A DNA stretch of 64,000 nucleotides from Gp6-AA40 sp035571515 (GTDB lineage Bacteria; Acidobacteriota; Vicinamibacteria; Vicinamibacterales; UBA2999), in assembly GCA_035571515.1 (NCBI GenBank), contig DATNCQ010000173.1, positions 9,154-73,153 of the forward strand, given 5' to 3'. Shown in pieces: positions 29,120 to 37,862 of this stretch. The position numbers were made by a program, and so were the translations under genes. Below the pieces are notes generated by a model. It was not told the DNA's origin, did not search any database, and saw nothing but the letters and a program-made list of their open reading frames with translations. Within the stretch, counting starts at the first letter, position 1. Each line of letters opens with the position of its first letter.

Positions 29120-30133
29120 ATGCCTAGAAAAACGAACAGACGCGAGTTTGTGCAGGTTGCCGGCCTGGCTGCGTCGGGCTTCATCGCCGCTGCCGATCCG
29201 CTGGCTGGCGCCATCCCCGAACCGCAGGCGCGGCCGGCGCCGCAGGCGCGACCGGGGACGGGCTCGATGGGCGCACGCTTTCGCGCGTTGATGAACGGGC
29301 CGGAGCCGCTGATCTGCCCCGGCGCCTACGATGTCCTGACGGCTCGCCTCATCCAGGTGCACGGGTTCAAGGCCGCGTTCGTCGGCAGCAGCGCCCCCAA
29401 CCAGGAACTGGTCGCCCTGCCGGATCAGGCGGTTGTCACGGTGTCCGAGATCATCGCCTATAACGGCGTCATCGCCTCGAACGTGGACATCCCGATACTC
29501 GCGGACGTGGACGACTTCGGCGCCACGCCGCTGAACGTCTACCGCTTTGCGAAGGACGCTGAACGAGCCGGCATCGGCTGCGCGGCGTTCGACGACCGGA
29601 TGCCGCTCAATCGCGCCACCGCCTACAACGTGCCGGGCGTCTTTCCGAAGGCGCGGATGATCGACAACATCCACGCCGCCGCGGACGCGCGCACGGACAT
29701 GGTCCTCATCGCGAGATGCCTCGCTCCGACGCCGAACAACTCCTACACGGAGATGCTGGATCGCGCGGCGGCCTATGCCGAAGCCGGTGCGGACGCCGTG
29801 TGGATTGGGTTGCCGACGGCGCAGGACTACGTGCGCGCGGCCGGCATGATCAAGAAGCCGCTGATGGCGGTGATCGGCAGCGCGAACCTGCCGGCCACGG
29901 CCGCCTCGATGAAGGCGGCGCGCATCGCGGTCGGCCAGTCGGCGAGCATGGTCAACATTGCGCTCGGCGCCATCGACAAGGCGCTGGTCGAATTGAAGAC
30001 CACGGGCCGGATGACCGAGGCGCAGAAGGGGGCCCTGGGCCGCGAGACCACGGAGAAGGTCGAGCAGGTGGACGAGCTCAACGCCCGCTCGAAGAAGTAC
30101 AACCTTCCCAGCGCCTCGGCCCCGGAACGCTAG
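29120..30133 (+). CDS. Tat-signal isocitrate lyase/PEP mutase superfamily protein
   Basis: A 337-residue TIM-barrel protein of the ICL/PEP-mutase superfamily: CPGAYDVLTARLIQ, ADVDDFGATPLNVYRF, CAAFDDRM and MIDNIHAAADARTDMVLIAR. A twin-arginine leader NRREFVQVAGLAASG lies at residues 6-20, followed by a Pro/Ala/Gln linker. The lyase signature with the catalytic cysteine (KKCGH in isocitrate and methylisocitrate lyases) is replaced by NRATA, so simple isocitrate lyase chemistry is unlikely. A hydrolase or decarboxylase activity on a 2-oxo-dicarboxylate, as in oxaloacetate decarboxylase-type members, is possible. It lies downstream of the Tat-signal ThDP enzyme, suggesting linked 2-oxoacid chemistry. 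Confidence 0.82.
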   Translation: MPRKTNRREFVQVAGLAASGFIAAADPLAGAIPEPQARPAPQARPGTGSMGARFRALMNGPEPLICPGAYDVLTARLIQVHGFKAAFVGSSAPNQELVALPDQAVVTVSEIIAYNGVIASNVDIPILADVDDFGATPLNVYRFAKDAERAGIGCAAFDDRMPLNRATAYNVPGVFPKARMIDNIHAAADARTDMVLIARCLAPTPNNSYTEMLDRAAAYAEAGADAVWIGLPTAQDYVRAAGMIKKPLMAVIGSANLPATAASMKAARIAVGQSASMVNIALGAIDKALVELKTTGRMTEAQKGALGRETTEKVEQVDELNARSKKYNLPSASAPER

Positions 30134-30199
30134 CGCGGATTTCAGTCTCTGTGGCGCGCCTGACAAGGCTCGCGCCACAGGTGACGGCGGAGGGCTGCT

Positions 30200-30703
30200 G
30201 TGGCTACGACACTCACCGTCAATCAGCGCGTGCAGACCGTCGATGCGGCGCCTGACACGCCGCTGCTGTACGTCCTCTCGAACAATCTCGAGCTGCAGGG
30301 ACCGCGATTCGGGTGCGGGCTGGCGCAATGCGGCTCGTGCTCGGTGCTCCTCGACGGCGTCGAGATACGGTCGTGCGTCACGCCGCTCTCGGCCGTCGCC
30401 GGCAAATCGGTGACGACGCTCGAGGGCCTGCCCGCCTGGTACGCGCGAGAGAAGCGGCTCGCGAGCGCGCCCGAGCTGCATCCCTTGCAGCAGGCCGTGA
30501 TCGATGAACAGGCGCTGCAGTGCGGCTACTGCTACAACGGCCAGATCGTCAAAGGGGCGGAGCTGCTGTCCAGGAACTCCCAGCCGACGGTCGAACAGAT
30601 TCGGACGGCGATGAACGGCCACCTGTGCCGGTGCGGCACGTATCCGCGCATGATCAAAGCGATCCAGCGCGCCTCGCGCGCGATGCTGGGAGGCGGACGA
30701 TGA
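30200..30703 (+). CDS. iorA: 2Fe-2S subunit of an IorAB-type molybdenum hydroxylase
   Basis: A 167-residue two-cluster ferredoxin subunit. Cluster one uses Cys39, Cys44, Cys47 and Cys59 (GCGLAQCGSC); cluster two uses Cys108, Cys111, Cys143 and Cys145 (QCGYC, LCRCGTYPR). It pairs with the large subunit whose gene overlaps its stop by four bases (30700-30703). This two-gene layout without an FAD subunit is that of isoquinoline 1-oxidoreductase and related membrane-side aldehyde dehydrogenases, which pass electrons to cytochromes. It has no signal of its own and would be carried across with its Tat-signal partner, as known for this enzyme type. Confidence 0.88.
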   Translation: MATTLTVNQRVQTVDAAPDTPLLYVLSNNLELQGPRFGCGLAQCGSCSVLLDGVEIRSCVTPLSAVAGKSVTTLEGLPAWYAREKRLASAPELHPLQQAVIDEQALQCGYCYNGQIVKGAELLSRNSQPTVEQIRTAMNGHLCRCGTYPRMIKAIQRASRAMLGGGR

Positions 30704-32946
30704 GCGGCGACTTCTCCGCCACGATATTTCCCAGGCGCGACTTCCTCAAGGCGGGCGGCGCGCTGCTCGTCGGCCTCACCTTCGCGCCGCGCGTGGACGC
30801 GCAGCAGCCGCCCGGGGGCGCGATTGCGGGTCCGTTCACCCCGGATCCGGAGCAGCTCGATACCTGGATCGCCATTCACGCCGACAACACGGCGACGGTC
30901 TTCCTCGGCTACGTCGAGCTCGGTCAGGGGAATTCGACGGCGTTGTTGCAGATCGCTGCCGAAGAGCTCGACCTCGACATGTCACAGGTCTCGACGGCTC
31001 GTGTCGAGACCGGCAAGTCGCCGAACCAGGGGGGAACCAACGCCAGCGCGTCGATCAATCGAGGCGGACCGCGAATCCGGCTCGCGGCGGCGGATGCACG
31101 GCAGGCACTCCTGGCCCGCGCCTCGGAGCGGCTCGGCGCGCCGGTCGAGCGCCTGACCGTCAGCCGCGGAGTGGTGTCGGTCGCCGGCAATCCCGCGCAG
31201 TCGGTCACCTATGGTGCGTTGATCGGCGACCGTCGATTCGACGTGCCCTATACCGGCAAGGCGCCCGTCAAGGATTACCGCAATCACAGGATCGTGGGCG
31301 CGAGCGTGCCGCGCAACGACATGCCCGCCAAGGCGAGCGGCAAGTACGTCTACATGCAGCACGTCCGCGTGCCGGGCATGCTGCACGGCCGCGTGGTGCG
31401 CCCACGCGGTCAGGGCGCGTATGGAGACGGCGCCCGCGTCGTGAGCCTGGACGCCGGTTCAATCAGCGACATTCCTGGCGCGCGCGTGGTGCGGCGACGC
31501 GACTTCGTGGGGGTGGTGGCGCGCGAGGAGTGGGATGCGGTTCGCGCCGCCCAGCGGCTGCGCGTGACGTGGGACCTGCCGGAGTCGTTGCCCGCCACGC
31601 CGGCGGCGCTCTTCGAGCGGATGCGCGCCGCGAAGACGATCGACTCGGTCGTGATGGATCGCGGCGGCGTCGATGGCGCGTTCGCGGGCGCGCGCCACGT
31701 CGTGTCGCACCGGTTCGACTCGCCCTACCAGATTCACGCGGGTTTCGGACCGAACTGCGCCATCGCCGACGTCAAGGCCGATTCGGCGCTCGTCATGTGC
31801 TCGACGCAGGGCCCGTATGCGACGCGCGGCAAGATCGCCGAGGTCCTGCAGGTGCCCGAGGGAAACATCACGGTCCGCTACTACGAGGGCTCCGGCACCT
31901 TCGGCCGCAGCTGCTACGACGATGTGGCGCAGGCGGCGGCGGTGATGTCGCAGGAGGCCGGCGCTCCGGTGCGCGTGCAGTTCATGCGGTGGGACGAGCA
32001 CGGGTGGGACAACTTCGGACCGGCGCACACGGCCGACGTGAAAATCGCCGCCGATGCCGCCGGCAAGCTCGTCGCCTACGAGTATCACGGGTGGCAGCAC
32101 ACGTGGAGCGTGACGGAAACGACCGCGCAGCTGGCGGCGGGACGGCCGGCGAGCGAGGGGCAGGATGGCCGCGCGCAGTCGCTCACCCCGACCAATACCG
32201 GCGAGATGTATGCGCTGCCGCACTGGCGCATCGTGAATCACCGCGTCCCCGGCCTGCACGGCTACTTCAAGGGAGCGCCGCTGCGGTCGCCGCTGGACCT
32301 CGCCATTGCCTTTGGCGCGGAGCAGGTCATCGACGAACTGGCGTACCTCGCCGACATGGATCCGTACCTGTTCCGGCGGCAGAACATGAACGGCGATCGC
32401 TGGCTGGCGGTGCTGAACGCGGCCGCCGAGGCGGCGAAGTGGAGCCCGAGAAAGGCGGCGGGGGCTCTCTCGAAGGCGCGTGTCGTGAGAGGACGCGGCA
32501 TCGCGGTCGGAACGCACCTGTCGTCCTACGGCGCCGCCGTGGCGGAGATCGAGGTCGACCGGAACACCGGCGTGATCGTTGCCAGGCGGATGTACGGCGC
32601 GCTCGAAGCCGGCCAGATCGTGAACCCCGGCTTCGTCGAAAACCAGATCGGCGGCATGCTGGTCCAGGCGGCCAGCCGGATGCTGAAGGAAGAGGTCACC
32701 TTCTCGCGCACGAACGTCACGAGCGTGGACTGGGTCAGCTATCCGATTCTCCGCTGCAGCGAAGCGCCTGAAGTCTTCCCGGTCATCGTCAAGCGGCAGG
32801 ATCAGCCGTCGACCGGCGTCGGCGAAGAGGTGATCGCGGCCGCGGCGGCCGCGATCGCCAACGCGTTCTTCGACGCGACCGGCGTGCGGCTGCGCGAGCA
32901 GCCGATGACGCCGGCGCGAGTGCTGGCGGCGCTTCGGCGCGGCTGA
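30700..32946 (+). CDS. iorB: Molybdopterin subunit of an IorAB-type molybdenum hydroxylase, Tat-exported
   Basis: A 748-residue large subunit with a twin-arginine leader PRRDFLKAGGALLVGLTFAP (residues 11-30). Family motifs include GYVELGQGNSTALLQIAAEE, GGTNASASINRGG and the C-terminal catalytic glutamate in STGVGEEVIAA. The arrangement is that of isoquinoline 1-oxidoreductase beta subunit and periplasmic aldehyde dehydrogenases. Likely reaction: hydroxylation of an N-heterocycle or oxidation of an aldehyde outside the cytoplasm, with electrons passing through the 2Fe-2S subunit to cytochrome c. The ATG at 30700 has GGGAGG upstream; the frame back to 30520 shadows iorA. The substrate is unknown. 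Confidence 0.9.
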   Translation: MSGDFSATIFPRRDFLKAGGALLVGLTFAPRVDAQQPPGGAIAGPFTPDPEQLDTWIAIHADNTATVFLGYVELGQGNSTALLQIAAEELDLDMSQVSTARVETGKSPNQGGTNASASINRGGPRIRLAAADARQALLARASERLGAPVERLTVSRGVVSVAGNPAQSVTYGALIGDRRFDVPYTGKAPVKDYRNHRIVGASVPRNDMPAKASGKYVYMQHVRVPGMLHGRVVRPRGQGAYGDGARVVSLDAGSISDIPGARVVRRRDFVGVVAREEWDAVRAAQRLRVTWDLPESLPATPAALFERMRAAKTIDSVVMDRGGVDGAFAGARHVVSHRFDSPYQIHAGFGPNCAIADVKADSALVMCSTQGPYATRGKIAEVLQVPEGNITVRYYEGSGTFGRSCYDDVAQAAAVMSQEAGAPVRVQFMRWDEHGWDNFGPAHTADVKIAADAAGKLVAYEYHGWQHTWSVTETTAQLAAGRPASEGQDGRAQSLTPTNTGEMYALPHWRIVNHRVPGLHGYFKGAPLRSPLDLAIAFGAEQVIDELAYLADMDPYLFRRQNMNGDRWLAVLNAAAEAAKWSPRKAAGALSKARVVRGRGIAVGTHLSSYGAAVAEIEVDRNTGVIVARRMYGALEAGQIVNPGFVENQIGGMLVQAASRMLKEEVTFSRTNVTSVDWVSYPILRCSEAPEVFPVIVKRQDQPSTGVGEEVIAAAAAAIANAFFDATGVRLREQPMTPARVLAALRRG

Positions 32947-32974
32947 CGCAAGCGACCAGACGTAGCGCCCAGAC

Positions 32975-33000
32975 GTAGAGGCGGACCTTCAGGTCCGCCT
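32975..33000 (+). repeat. Dispersed palindrome, GTAGGGGCCGACC family, copy 4
   Basis: GTAG then a perfect 10-base stem AGGCGGACCT / AGGTCCGCCT with a TC loop (32979-33000). It lies 30 bases after the iorB stop, between two convergent genes. The stem sequence differs from the other copies, but the GTAG head and GAC/GTC arms are kept. Confidence 0.7.
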
Positions 33001-33057
33001 GACAGACCAGACCTACCGAGAGCGCGACCAGTTCAAGACGGGACACCGCGGGGCAGA

Positions 33058-34002
33058 TTACTCTTGGGCAGGACGGCCCGCCTTCCGCTTGTAGGAATCG
33101 ACAGCGATTCGGATTCCTTCCGCGTAGGGAGTTCCCGCAAAACCGAATTCTTTCGCGAACTTGGTCGAGTCGAACAGGTAGGCGGAATCGCTCTGATAGA
33201 GCATCTCGTATGACTCGCCGACGAGAGGATTGAACCACCCGGCCACCCGAAGCACCGGCCGGCTCAATACGCGGTATTTGGGAGCCATCCCGAATGCCTT
33301 CGCGGCCATGGCGATGAATTCTTTGCCGGTTGGCGGATCGGGCGCAGTTGGGAGATGCCACACCTGGTTCCACGCGGTGTTCCGCTCGGCCAGCATGACC
33401 ACACCCTGTGCCGCATCCGGTGTGAACGTCAGCGAGTGAGGCACCGAAGCGTTGACCAGCCAGGAGGCGCGTGACCCTTTCGACAAGGGCTCGAGCACCA
33501 GGACGTTCGGGACGCCGTTTTGCGCATCCGGTCCGTAAAAATCTGCGGAGCGGGCGATCATCGCGCTCAGACCGCCCGCCTTCACCTCGCCCATCAGCGC
33601 TGCAGCGATCTTCGCGCGGACCTCTCCCTTCTTCGAGCGTGGCGCATACGGTGTGTTCTCCGTCATCGGGCCGTCGACTTTCCCGTACATGTAGACGTTG
33701 TCGAAGAAGACCAGCCTCGCTCGTGCTCGTTTGCAGGCTTCGATCGTATTCGCCATGATTCGCGGCCACAGATCCTGCCAAACCCTGAAGTCGTACTTCA
33801 GGCCTGCGAGCAGGAACACGACGCTCGAGCCAGCGACCGCCCCGATGGTCTGCTCCCGATCGGCAAGATCTGCTCTGCATACCTCCGATCCCGGCAACGG
33901 ATTCGGATGGCGACTGACCAGGCGGAAGGGCGTGTGCCTGGCGGCGAGGAGCTTGCCGAGCTCATTACTGATCGCACCGCCCGCACCAAGAATCGTCGTC
34001 AC
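33058..34002 (-). CDS. NAD-dependent epimerase/dehydratase family protein
   Basis: A 314-residue Rossmann-fold protein. The dinucleotide motif is near the N-terminus (ILGAGGAISNELGK, a GxGGxxG variant), with ADLADREQT for the second strand and VYMYGKVDGPMTE around the catalytic tyrosine region. It belongs to the extended SDR/NmrA-like group. The start is GTG at 34002, ten bases after the preceding gene's stop, so both are on one transcript. Its substrate is not evident; many such proteins act on nucleotide sugars, others are NADPH sensors. It marks the left end of the small-gene accessory region. Confidence 0.85.
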   Translation of the reverse strand: MTTILGAGGAISNELGKLLAARHTPFRLVSRHPNPLPGSEVCRADLADREQTIGAVAGSSVVFLLAGLKYDFRVWQDLWPRIMANTIEACKRARARLVFFDNVYMYGKVDGPMTENTPYAPRSKKGEVRAKIAAALMGEVKAGGLSAMIARSADFYGPDAQNGVPNVLVLEPLSKGSRASWLVNASVPHSLTFTPDAAQGVVMLAERNTAWNQVWHLPTAPDPPTGKEFIAMAAKAFGMAPKYRVLSRPVLRVAGWFNPLVGESYEMLYQSDSAYLFDSTKFAKEFGFAGTPYAEGIRIAVDSYKRKAGRPAQE

Positions 34003-34012
34003 TTTGCCGCCG

Positions 34013-35047
34013 TCACGGCTGTCTCGCGTACCTGTAGGGCCCCGTTATGTGAATCTCCACGACGTCGGTCGCCGTGCCCGTGCCGTCGACAATGAACTGG
34101 TAGCCCAGCCCCAGGCCTTCAAACAACGTCTGCGATTGCGGCACCAGCGGCCGCGAGTCGTCGCCGGGGATCGTGCCGCCGGGAATCCTGGCGATCAATT
34201 GGCCGCCGGAGAGCGAGACTTCGACCGTACGCGGCCTTCCCGCCCAAACCCCTTTGTAGACGCCGACATATCGCGCCAGCACGTCTGACGGCACGGTGAC
34301 CACGGTGCGAGCCGCATCCGCGAGACTGCCCGCCCAGTGTTCGCTGCTGCGTTCACAGACAGCCTCGAGCATTTCCGTATCGGCGGCCAGCGTCATGCTC
34401 GCTGTAAAGCCCCACGGCTTCGCGTACGCGGCCGGGTCGATGTAGGTCACCTCCACTTCCAGGTCGCCGACGTCCCGGCGTCGGTATCGCTCTGTCGTCC
34501 GCAACGATTCCGTATGAGGCACACCAGCATCAGTCAGCCATGTCTTGTCGTTGAAGCCGACACTGTCCACGACGAGTGTGTCCCCGTCCCAGCGCCCCAC
34601 CGAGTACCCCATCCAGCTTGGTGCGGGCCCGGCCTCCAGTTCGCGGCCGTCCATGTGAATCACGCGATAGGTGAGGTCGTCGTTCAGGATCGCGATGGCG
34701 GCGGGCGTCTGGAGGATACGCTTCCAACCTGCAAACCGGCCGGACTCAGGCCCGCTCGGCAGGCATTGAAAGAAAGGACGCATCCTGTAGTAATCGTGCT
34801 CGTGCTGATGAACGACGTCGTTGACCCACGGCTGCGCGTTGGCAAGGTCGGGGCGAAAGACGGGAGCCGGCCCATTCCAGATTCCGGTCAAATCGGGCTT
34901 GCCGTCGGGGCCCCGCGGCGCCGGTGCGGTGAGGTCCGGCTTGCCGTCTTGAGTGCGCGGAATGCCAGGAGTAGGCCGATCCAGCCACTGGGCCTCAGCC
35001 GAAATCGCCCCCATCGTCAGAATCAGCGCCGCGAGCAACAGCCGCAT
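34013..35047 (-). CDS. Exported protein of the GDTLV family, function unknown
   Basis: A 344-residue exported protein with a clean signal peptide (MRLLLAALILTMGAISAEA). The mature N-terminus carries two DGKPDLT repeats (about residues 35-57), a feature of acidobacterial exported proteins of unknown function. Its core VIHMDGREL ... GYSVGRWDGDTLVVDSVGF matches the core of the proteins at 14576 and 49287. A C-terminal beta domain (about 250-340) is extra. No catalytic residues are evident. GGAGGG lies 5 bases before the ATG. Unlike its paralogues it is not next to a cytochrome or PQQ gene. Confidence 0.78.
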   Translation of the reverse strand: MRLLLAALILTMGAISAEAQWLDRPTPGIPRTQDGKPDLTAPAPRGPDGKPDLTGIWNGPAPVFRPDLANAQPWVNDVVHQHEHDYYRMRPFFQCLPSGPESGRFAGWKRILQTPAAIAILNDDLTYRVIHMDGRELEAGPAPSWMGYSVGRWDGDTLVVDSVGFNDKTWLTDAGVPHTESLRTTERYRRRDVGDLEVEVTYIDPAAYAKPWGFTASMTLAADTEMLEAVCERSSEHWAGSLADAARTVVTVPSDVLARYVGVYKGVWAGRPRTVEVSLSGGQLIARIPGGTIPGDDSRPLVPQSQTLFEGLGLGYQFIVDGTGTATDVVEIHITGPYRYARQP

Positions 35048-35174
35048 ATCGCCCTCCGATTTCCTTCTGGAACGGCGTCGGTCGATGCCGGGATGGTAAC
35101 ACTCCGAGGCAGCAACGAATCGAGACGATCCGCACGCCGCCTCACCGCCCCATCGATGGCGCCCCGTGCAGCCT

Positions 35175-36173
35175 TCATGCGACCGGTTCTTCAGCCAGGT
35201 GTTCTGCTTCCCACGCGCGGAAAAACTTCATGGCCCTGTCGAAATACCGGTCGTTCATCCACCCGTAGCCGAAGTCACGACCATTGTCCGTGTGTAAACC
35301 TAACAGCCAGAAGTGGCGCAGGGCCACGAAATAAGAGGTGGCCTGGAGATCGTTCTCGCTGATAGGGCGCTCGCCTCTGTAACCACGGAGAAACGGAGGC
35401 CATCGTTCCTTTTCCTTCTCCGCCAGGCTGGCTCCCCAACGGAAGACTGCGATGTCGTAGGCTCGCCAGCCCCACCCGCAGCAGTCGAAGTCGAAAAAGG
35501 TGACGGTATTGTCATCGGCGAAATGAGCATTCCCGCCATGAAAGTCGCCGTGGCAAAAACCCTGTTCGAGCATTTCGAGAGGCAGCCCAATCACGCGGGT
35601 GCGTAGTCTCTCTGCCAGCGTTTTCACGTACTGCCAATCTGCGGGGCGGTGCGCGAGGAAAGGCTGAATGGACGTGAGCGGCCTGTCCAGGAGATGGGCT
35701 ACGTCAATCACGCAGCGGTGATGTGCGCTCTGAAACTTCTCCGTGGCGGTGTGTATTCTGGCGAGCGCTTTTCCGTATTGATACGCCTCCTCTTCTTCGT
35801 CGGCCTCATACGCAGGGTCCTTGCCTGGTGCGTATGTGAACAGGACGACGTATCGTGTGCCTTCCGCCGCGGCGACAGGGTGGATCAGGCTGCCATCTTT
35901 TCTGGATAGAGGAACGGACACCGCACAGTTCGCCCGTCGGAGAAAGAGCAGCACATCGAGTTCGTAGAGAATCTCCGAGACAGAGCGCCAGCCCTCCCGG
36001 TAGACGCGCAGGATGTATTGTCCGTCACGGGTTTTCACCAGGTACGTATCGTTGAGACCGAGACAAAGAAGCCGGCACTCCAGAGGGATGCCAATGTCGT
36101 ACTCTGGCAGCACATCGGTCATGAGCGCGTTGGTTGCGAGAGTTGAATGAGTAACGGGAAAGTGATTCTCCAT
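35175..36173 (-). CDS. Aminoglycoside phosphotransferase/homoserine kinase-like (SrkA-type) kinase
   Basis: A 332-residue kinase-fold protein. The glycine-rich loop equivalent is LGLNDTYLVKTRDGQYILRV with the ATP lysine region; the catalytic loop is FCHGDFHGGNAHF and the metal motif is TVTFFDFDCCGWG, where the Asp of HGDxHxxN and DFD are intact. The family (APH/ChoK/HSK2/SrkA) phosphorylates small molecules or Ser/Thr residues. The C-terminal pattern (YDIAVFRWG, ALRHFWLLGLHT) is closest to stress-response kinase A and choline/homoserine-type kinases. It is cytosolic. It is downstream of a methyltransferase gene with a 30-base gap. Confidence 0.86.
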   Translation of the reverse strand: MENHFPVTHSTLATNALMTDVLPEYDIGIPLECRLLCLGLNDTYLVKTRDGQYILRVYREGWRSVSEILYELDVLLFLRRANCAVSVPLSRKDGSLIHPVAAAEGTRYVVLFTYAPGKDPAYEADEEEEAYQYGKALARIHTATEKFQSAHHRCVIDVAHLLDRPLTSIQPFLAHRPADWQYVKTLAERLRTRVIGLPLEMLEQGFCHGDFHGGNAHFADDNTVTFFDFDCCGWGWRAYDIAVFRWGASLAEKEKERWPPFLRGYRGERPISENDLQATSYFVALRHFWLLGLHTDNGRDFGYGWMNDRYFDRAMKFFRAWEAEHLAEEPVA

Positions 36174-36203
36174 AACAGCGAACTGCGAACGAGTGCGGGG
36201 CGG

Positions 36204-36992
36204 CTACACCCTGGCGATGATCTCGCCGTGGGGCACGAGGAACCATCCGTCGGGGTGCGTCGCCCACCGGCGCCAGGCGTCGGCTATGGCGCGAAGTTCT
36301 TCGACCGAGCTCTCGCCCGATGCCACCAGCTGTGCCCCGATCGCTGATGTCGTCATGCGATCGGCCCACAGCCCCGCCCACCACGCGCGGTCATCGGCGG
36401 TGGCGTAGCACCAGACGCTCGCCGTCGCAGTGACGTCTTCGAATCCGGCCTCGTGCGCCCACGCCAGCAGGTGGCGGCCGGCATCAGGCTCACCGCCATT
36501 GGCCCGGGCGGCGAGGCGATAGAGCTCGAGCCATCGATCGAGCTGCGGATCGTGCGGGTACCAGGTGAATGCCTCGTAATCGCCGTCGCGCGCGGCCACG
36601 ATACCGCCCTGGCGGCAGGCCCGCCCCCATGCGCGCAATGCAGCCACCGGATCGGCCAGGTGCTGCAACAGCTGGTGGGCGTGCACGACATCGAAATCGT
36701 GTAGATCCGCGTCGAGCGCGTACGCGTCGCCGACGCGCCACTCGACCGAGTCGCTCAATCCGCGCGCCTGCTCGATGATCGGCCCGGCGGCATCGAGACC
36801 CACGACCCGTCCGGGCGCCACTCGTGCGGCGAGATCGACGGTGATGTTTCCCGGCCCGCACCCGACGTCGAGGAGATGCAAGCCCGGCTCGAGATGATCG
36901 AGCAGGTAGGCGGCGGAGTTCTGTGCCGTTCGCCAGGTGTGTGAGCGCAGGACGCTCTCGTGATGCCCGTGGGTGTAGATTTCTTTCGGCAA
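36204..36992 (-). CDS. Class I SAM-dependent methyltransferase
   Basis: A 262-residue methyltransferase. Motif I is LLDVGCGPGNITVDLA (about residues 39-54), followed by acidic GLDAA, the ALDADLHDFDVVHAHQLLQHL post-I/II region and a GGIVAARDGDY strand. The start MPKEIYTHGHHESVLRSHTWRT resembles the UbiE/arsenite-methyltransferase-like group acting on small molecules. It is separated from the upstream HAD gene by only 3 bases, so the pair is likely one operon. The methyl acceptor is unknown. Confidence 0.88.
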   Translation of the reverse strand: MPKEIYTHGHHESVLRSHTWRTAQNSAAYLLDHLEPGLHLLDVGCGPGNITVDLAARVAPGRVVGLDAAGPIIEQARGLSDSVEWRVGDAYALDADLHDFDVVHAHQLLQHLADPVAALRAWGRACRQGGIVAARDGDYEAFTWYPHDPQLDRWLELYRLAARANGGEPDAGRHLLAWAHEAGFEDVTATASVWCYATADDRAWWAGLWADRMTTSAIGAQLVASGESSVEELRAIADAWRRWATHPDGWFLVPHGEIIARV

Positions 36993-36995
36993 TGG

Positions 36996-37727
36996 TCAGC
37001 CGGATTCTCGCATGCCAGCCTCGTCCGCTGCAGGCGAAGTCAGGCCGAGCAGGTCGAGCAGTTCGGGTATGCGTTCGATGTGATGGTCGCAGGCTGAACG
37101 CCGCGCAGCGACCCGGTCCGGCCACAGCGTCGCCATAACGCCAGACATGAACACGGTGGTCATACCGACATCCTTCGCCCCAACCAGCTCGTTCGCGCCG
37201 CCGTCACCGACGAACATGGCTTCGTCAGCCCTGACGTTCAACGCCTGGAGGCAACGCTCATAAATCGCACGTTCGGGCTTCACACATCCGGCAACACAGG
37301 AAAACACTTCGACATCGAACTGTGCCGCAAGCGGACTCTCTGGCCAGGCGGCCACTTCCATCACGTCCGCATTGCTGATCAGCGCCGTGCGAAGCCCTGC
37401 GGCGCGGATCGTGTGCAGCGCGTGAATATTCTCTGGCGGAATACGTGTAAGAGAGTCGCTGAATCGCTGCATCCGGCAGCGCGTGGCTTCCCGGATGCGT
37501 TCGCCGGGAATCGTGGGGTCGATCTCGTGCGCGAGCGTTCGCACGATCGTGTATGGATCCGTTTCTTCGCCGGTCAGGCGCCACCGCGATCGAGTGATGA
37601 GCAGCTCGTTCCACACGTCGCGATCGATGCCAAGGACGTCCGATGTCCACGGAAGATAGGACCACTCATCTTCCGGTCCGGTGAGCGTGTGAAACAGGTC
37701 GAATACGACCGCCCGTAGTCCCATCAT
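36996..37727 (-). CDS. HAD-superfamily hydrolase
   Basis: A 243-residue HAD (subclass IA) protein. Motif I is VVFDLFHTLTG, where the nucleophile Asp is present but the usual second Asp is Phe, as in many HAD-IA members related to dehalogenases. Motif II is ALISNADV (Ser/Asn), the motif III lysine is in CVKPERAIYERC, and motif IV is MFVGDGGANELVGA. Phosphatase or dehalogenase activity is possible. An ATG at 37742 lies inside the attC-like site; I prefer the in-frame ATG at 37727, which keeps the first beta strand intact. Confidence 0.84.
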   Translation of the reverse strand: MMGLRAVVFDLFHTLTGPEDEWSYLPWTSDVLGIDRDVWNELLITRSRWRLTGEETDPYTIVRTLAHEIDPTIPGERIREATRCRMQRFSDSLTRIPPENIHALHTIRAAGLRTALISNADVMEVAAWPESPLAAQFDVEVFSCVAGCVKPERAIYERCLQALNVRADEAMFVGDGGANELVGAKDVGMTTVFMSGVMATLWPDRVAARRSACDHHIERIPELLDLLGLTSPAADEAGMRESG

Positions 37728-37733
37728 TCGTCG

Positions 37734-37806
37734 GCCTGACATAGCGCTTCAGCCGCCGCGGCTCATGCTCCGAAGAGCCGCCGACGGGCGCAAGCGCAAG
37801 TTATGC
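37734..37806 (-). repeat. attC-like imperfect hairpin (candidate cassette recombination site), site A
   Basis: A 73-base imperfect palindrome between the VOC stop and the HAD start. The ends are GCATAAC and GTCAGGC (minus strand), resembling RYYYAAC and GTTRRRY boxes with three substitutions in total. Inside, TTGCGCTTGCGCC can pair with GGCTGAAGCGC with a few unpaired bases, and a perfect 7-base stem (GCGGCTC/GAGCCGC) with a 10-base loop caps it. Two outer boxes, an inner pair, unpaired bases and this length are what attC sites show. No integrase gene is in the window. Confidence 0.4.
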
Positions 37807-37862
37807 CGCTCGTTGAACTGTGTGCTCCAGACGGTTCGACCTGCGCCCCTGTTCCTCTGAAC

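Noticed and set aside
28697..30622. A 641-codon minus-strand open frame
   Set aside because: Antisense to the jelly-roll, ICL/PEP-mutase and iorA genes, whose own proteins are well supported.
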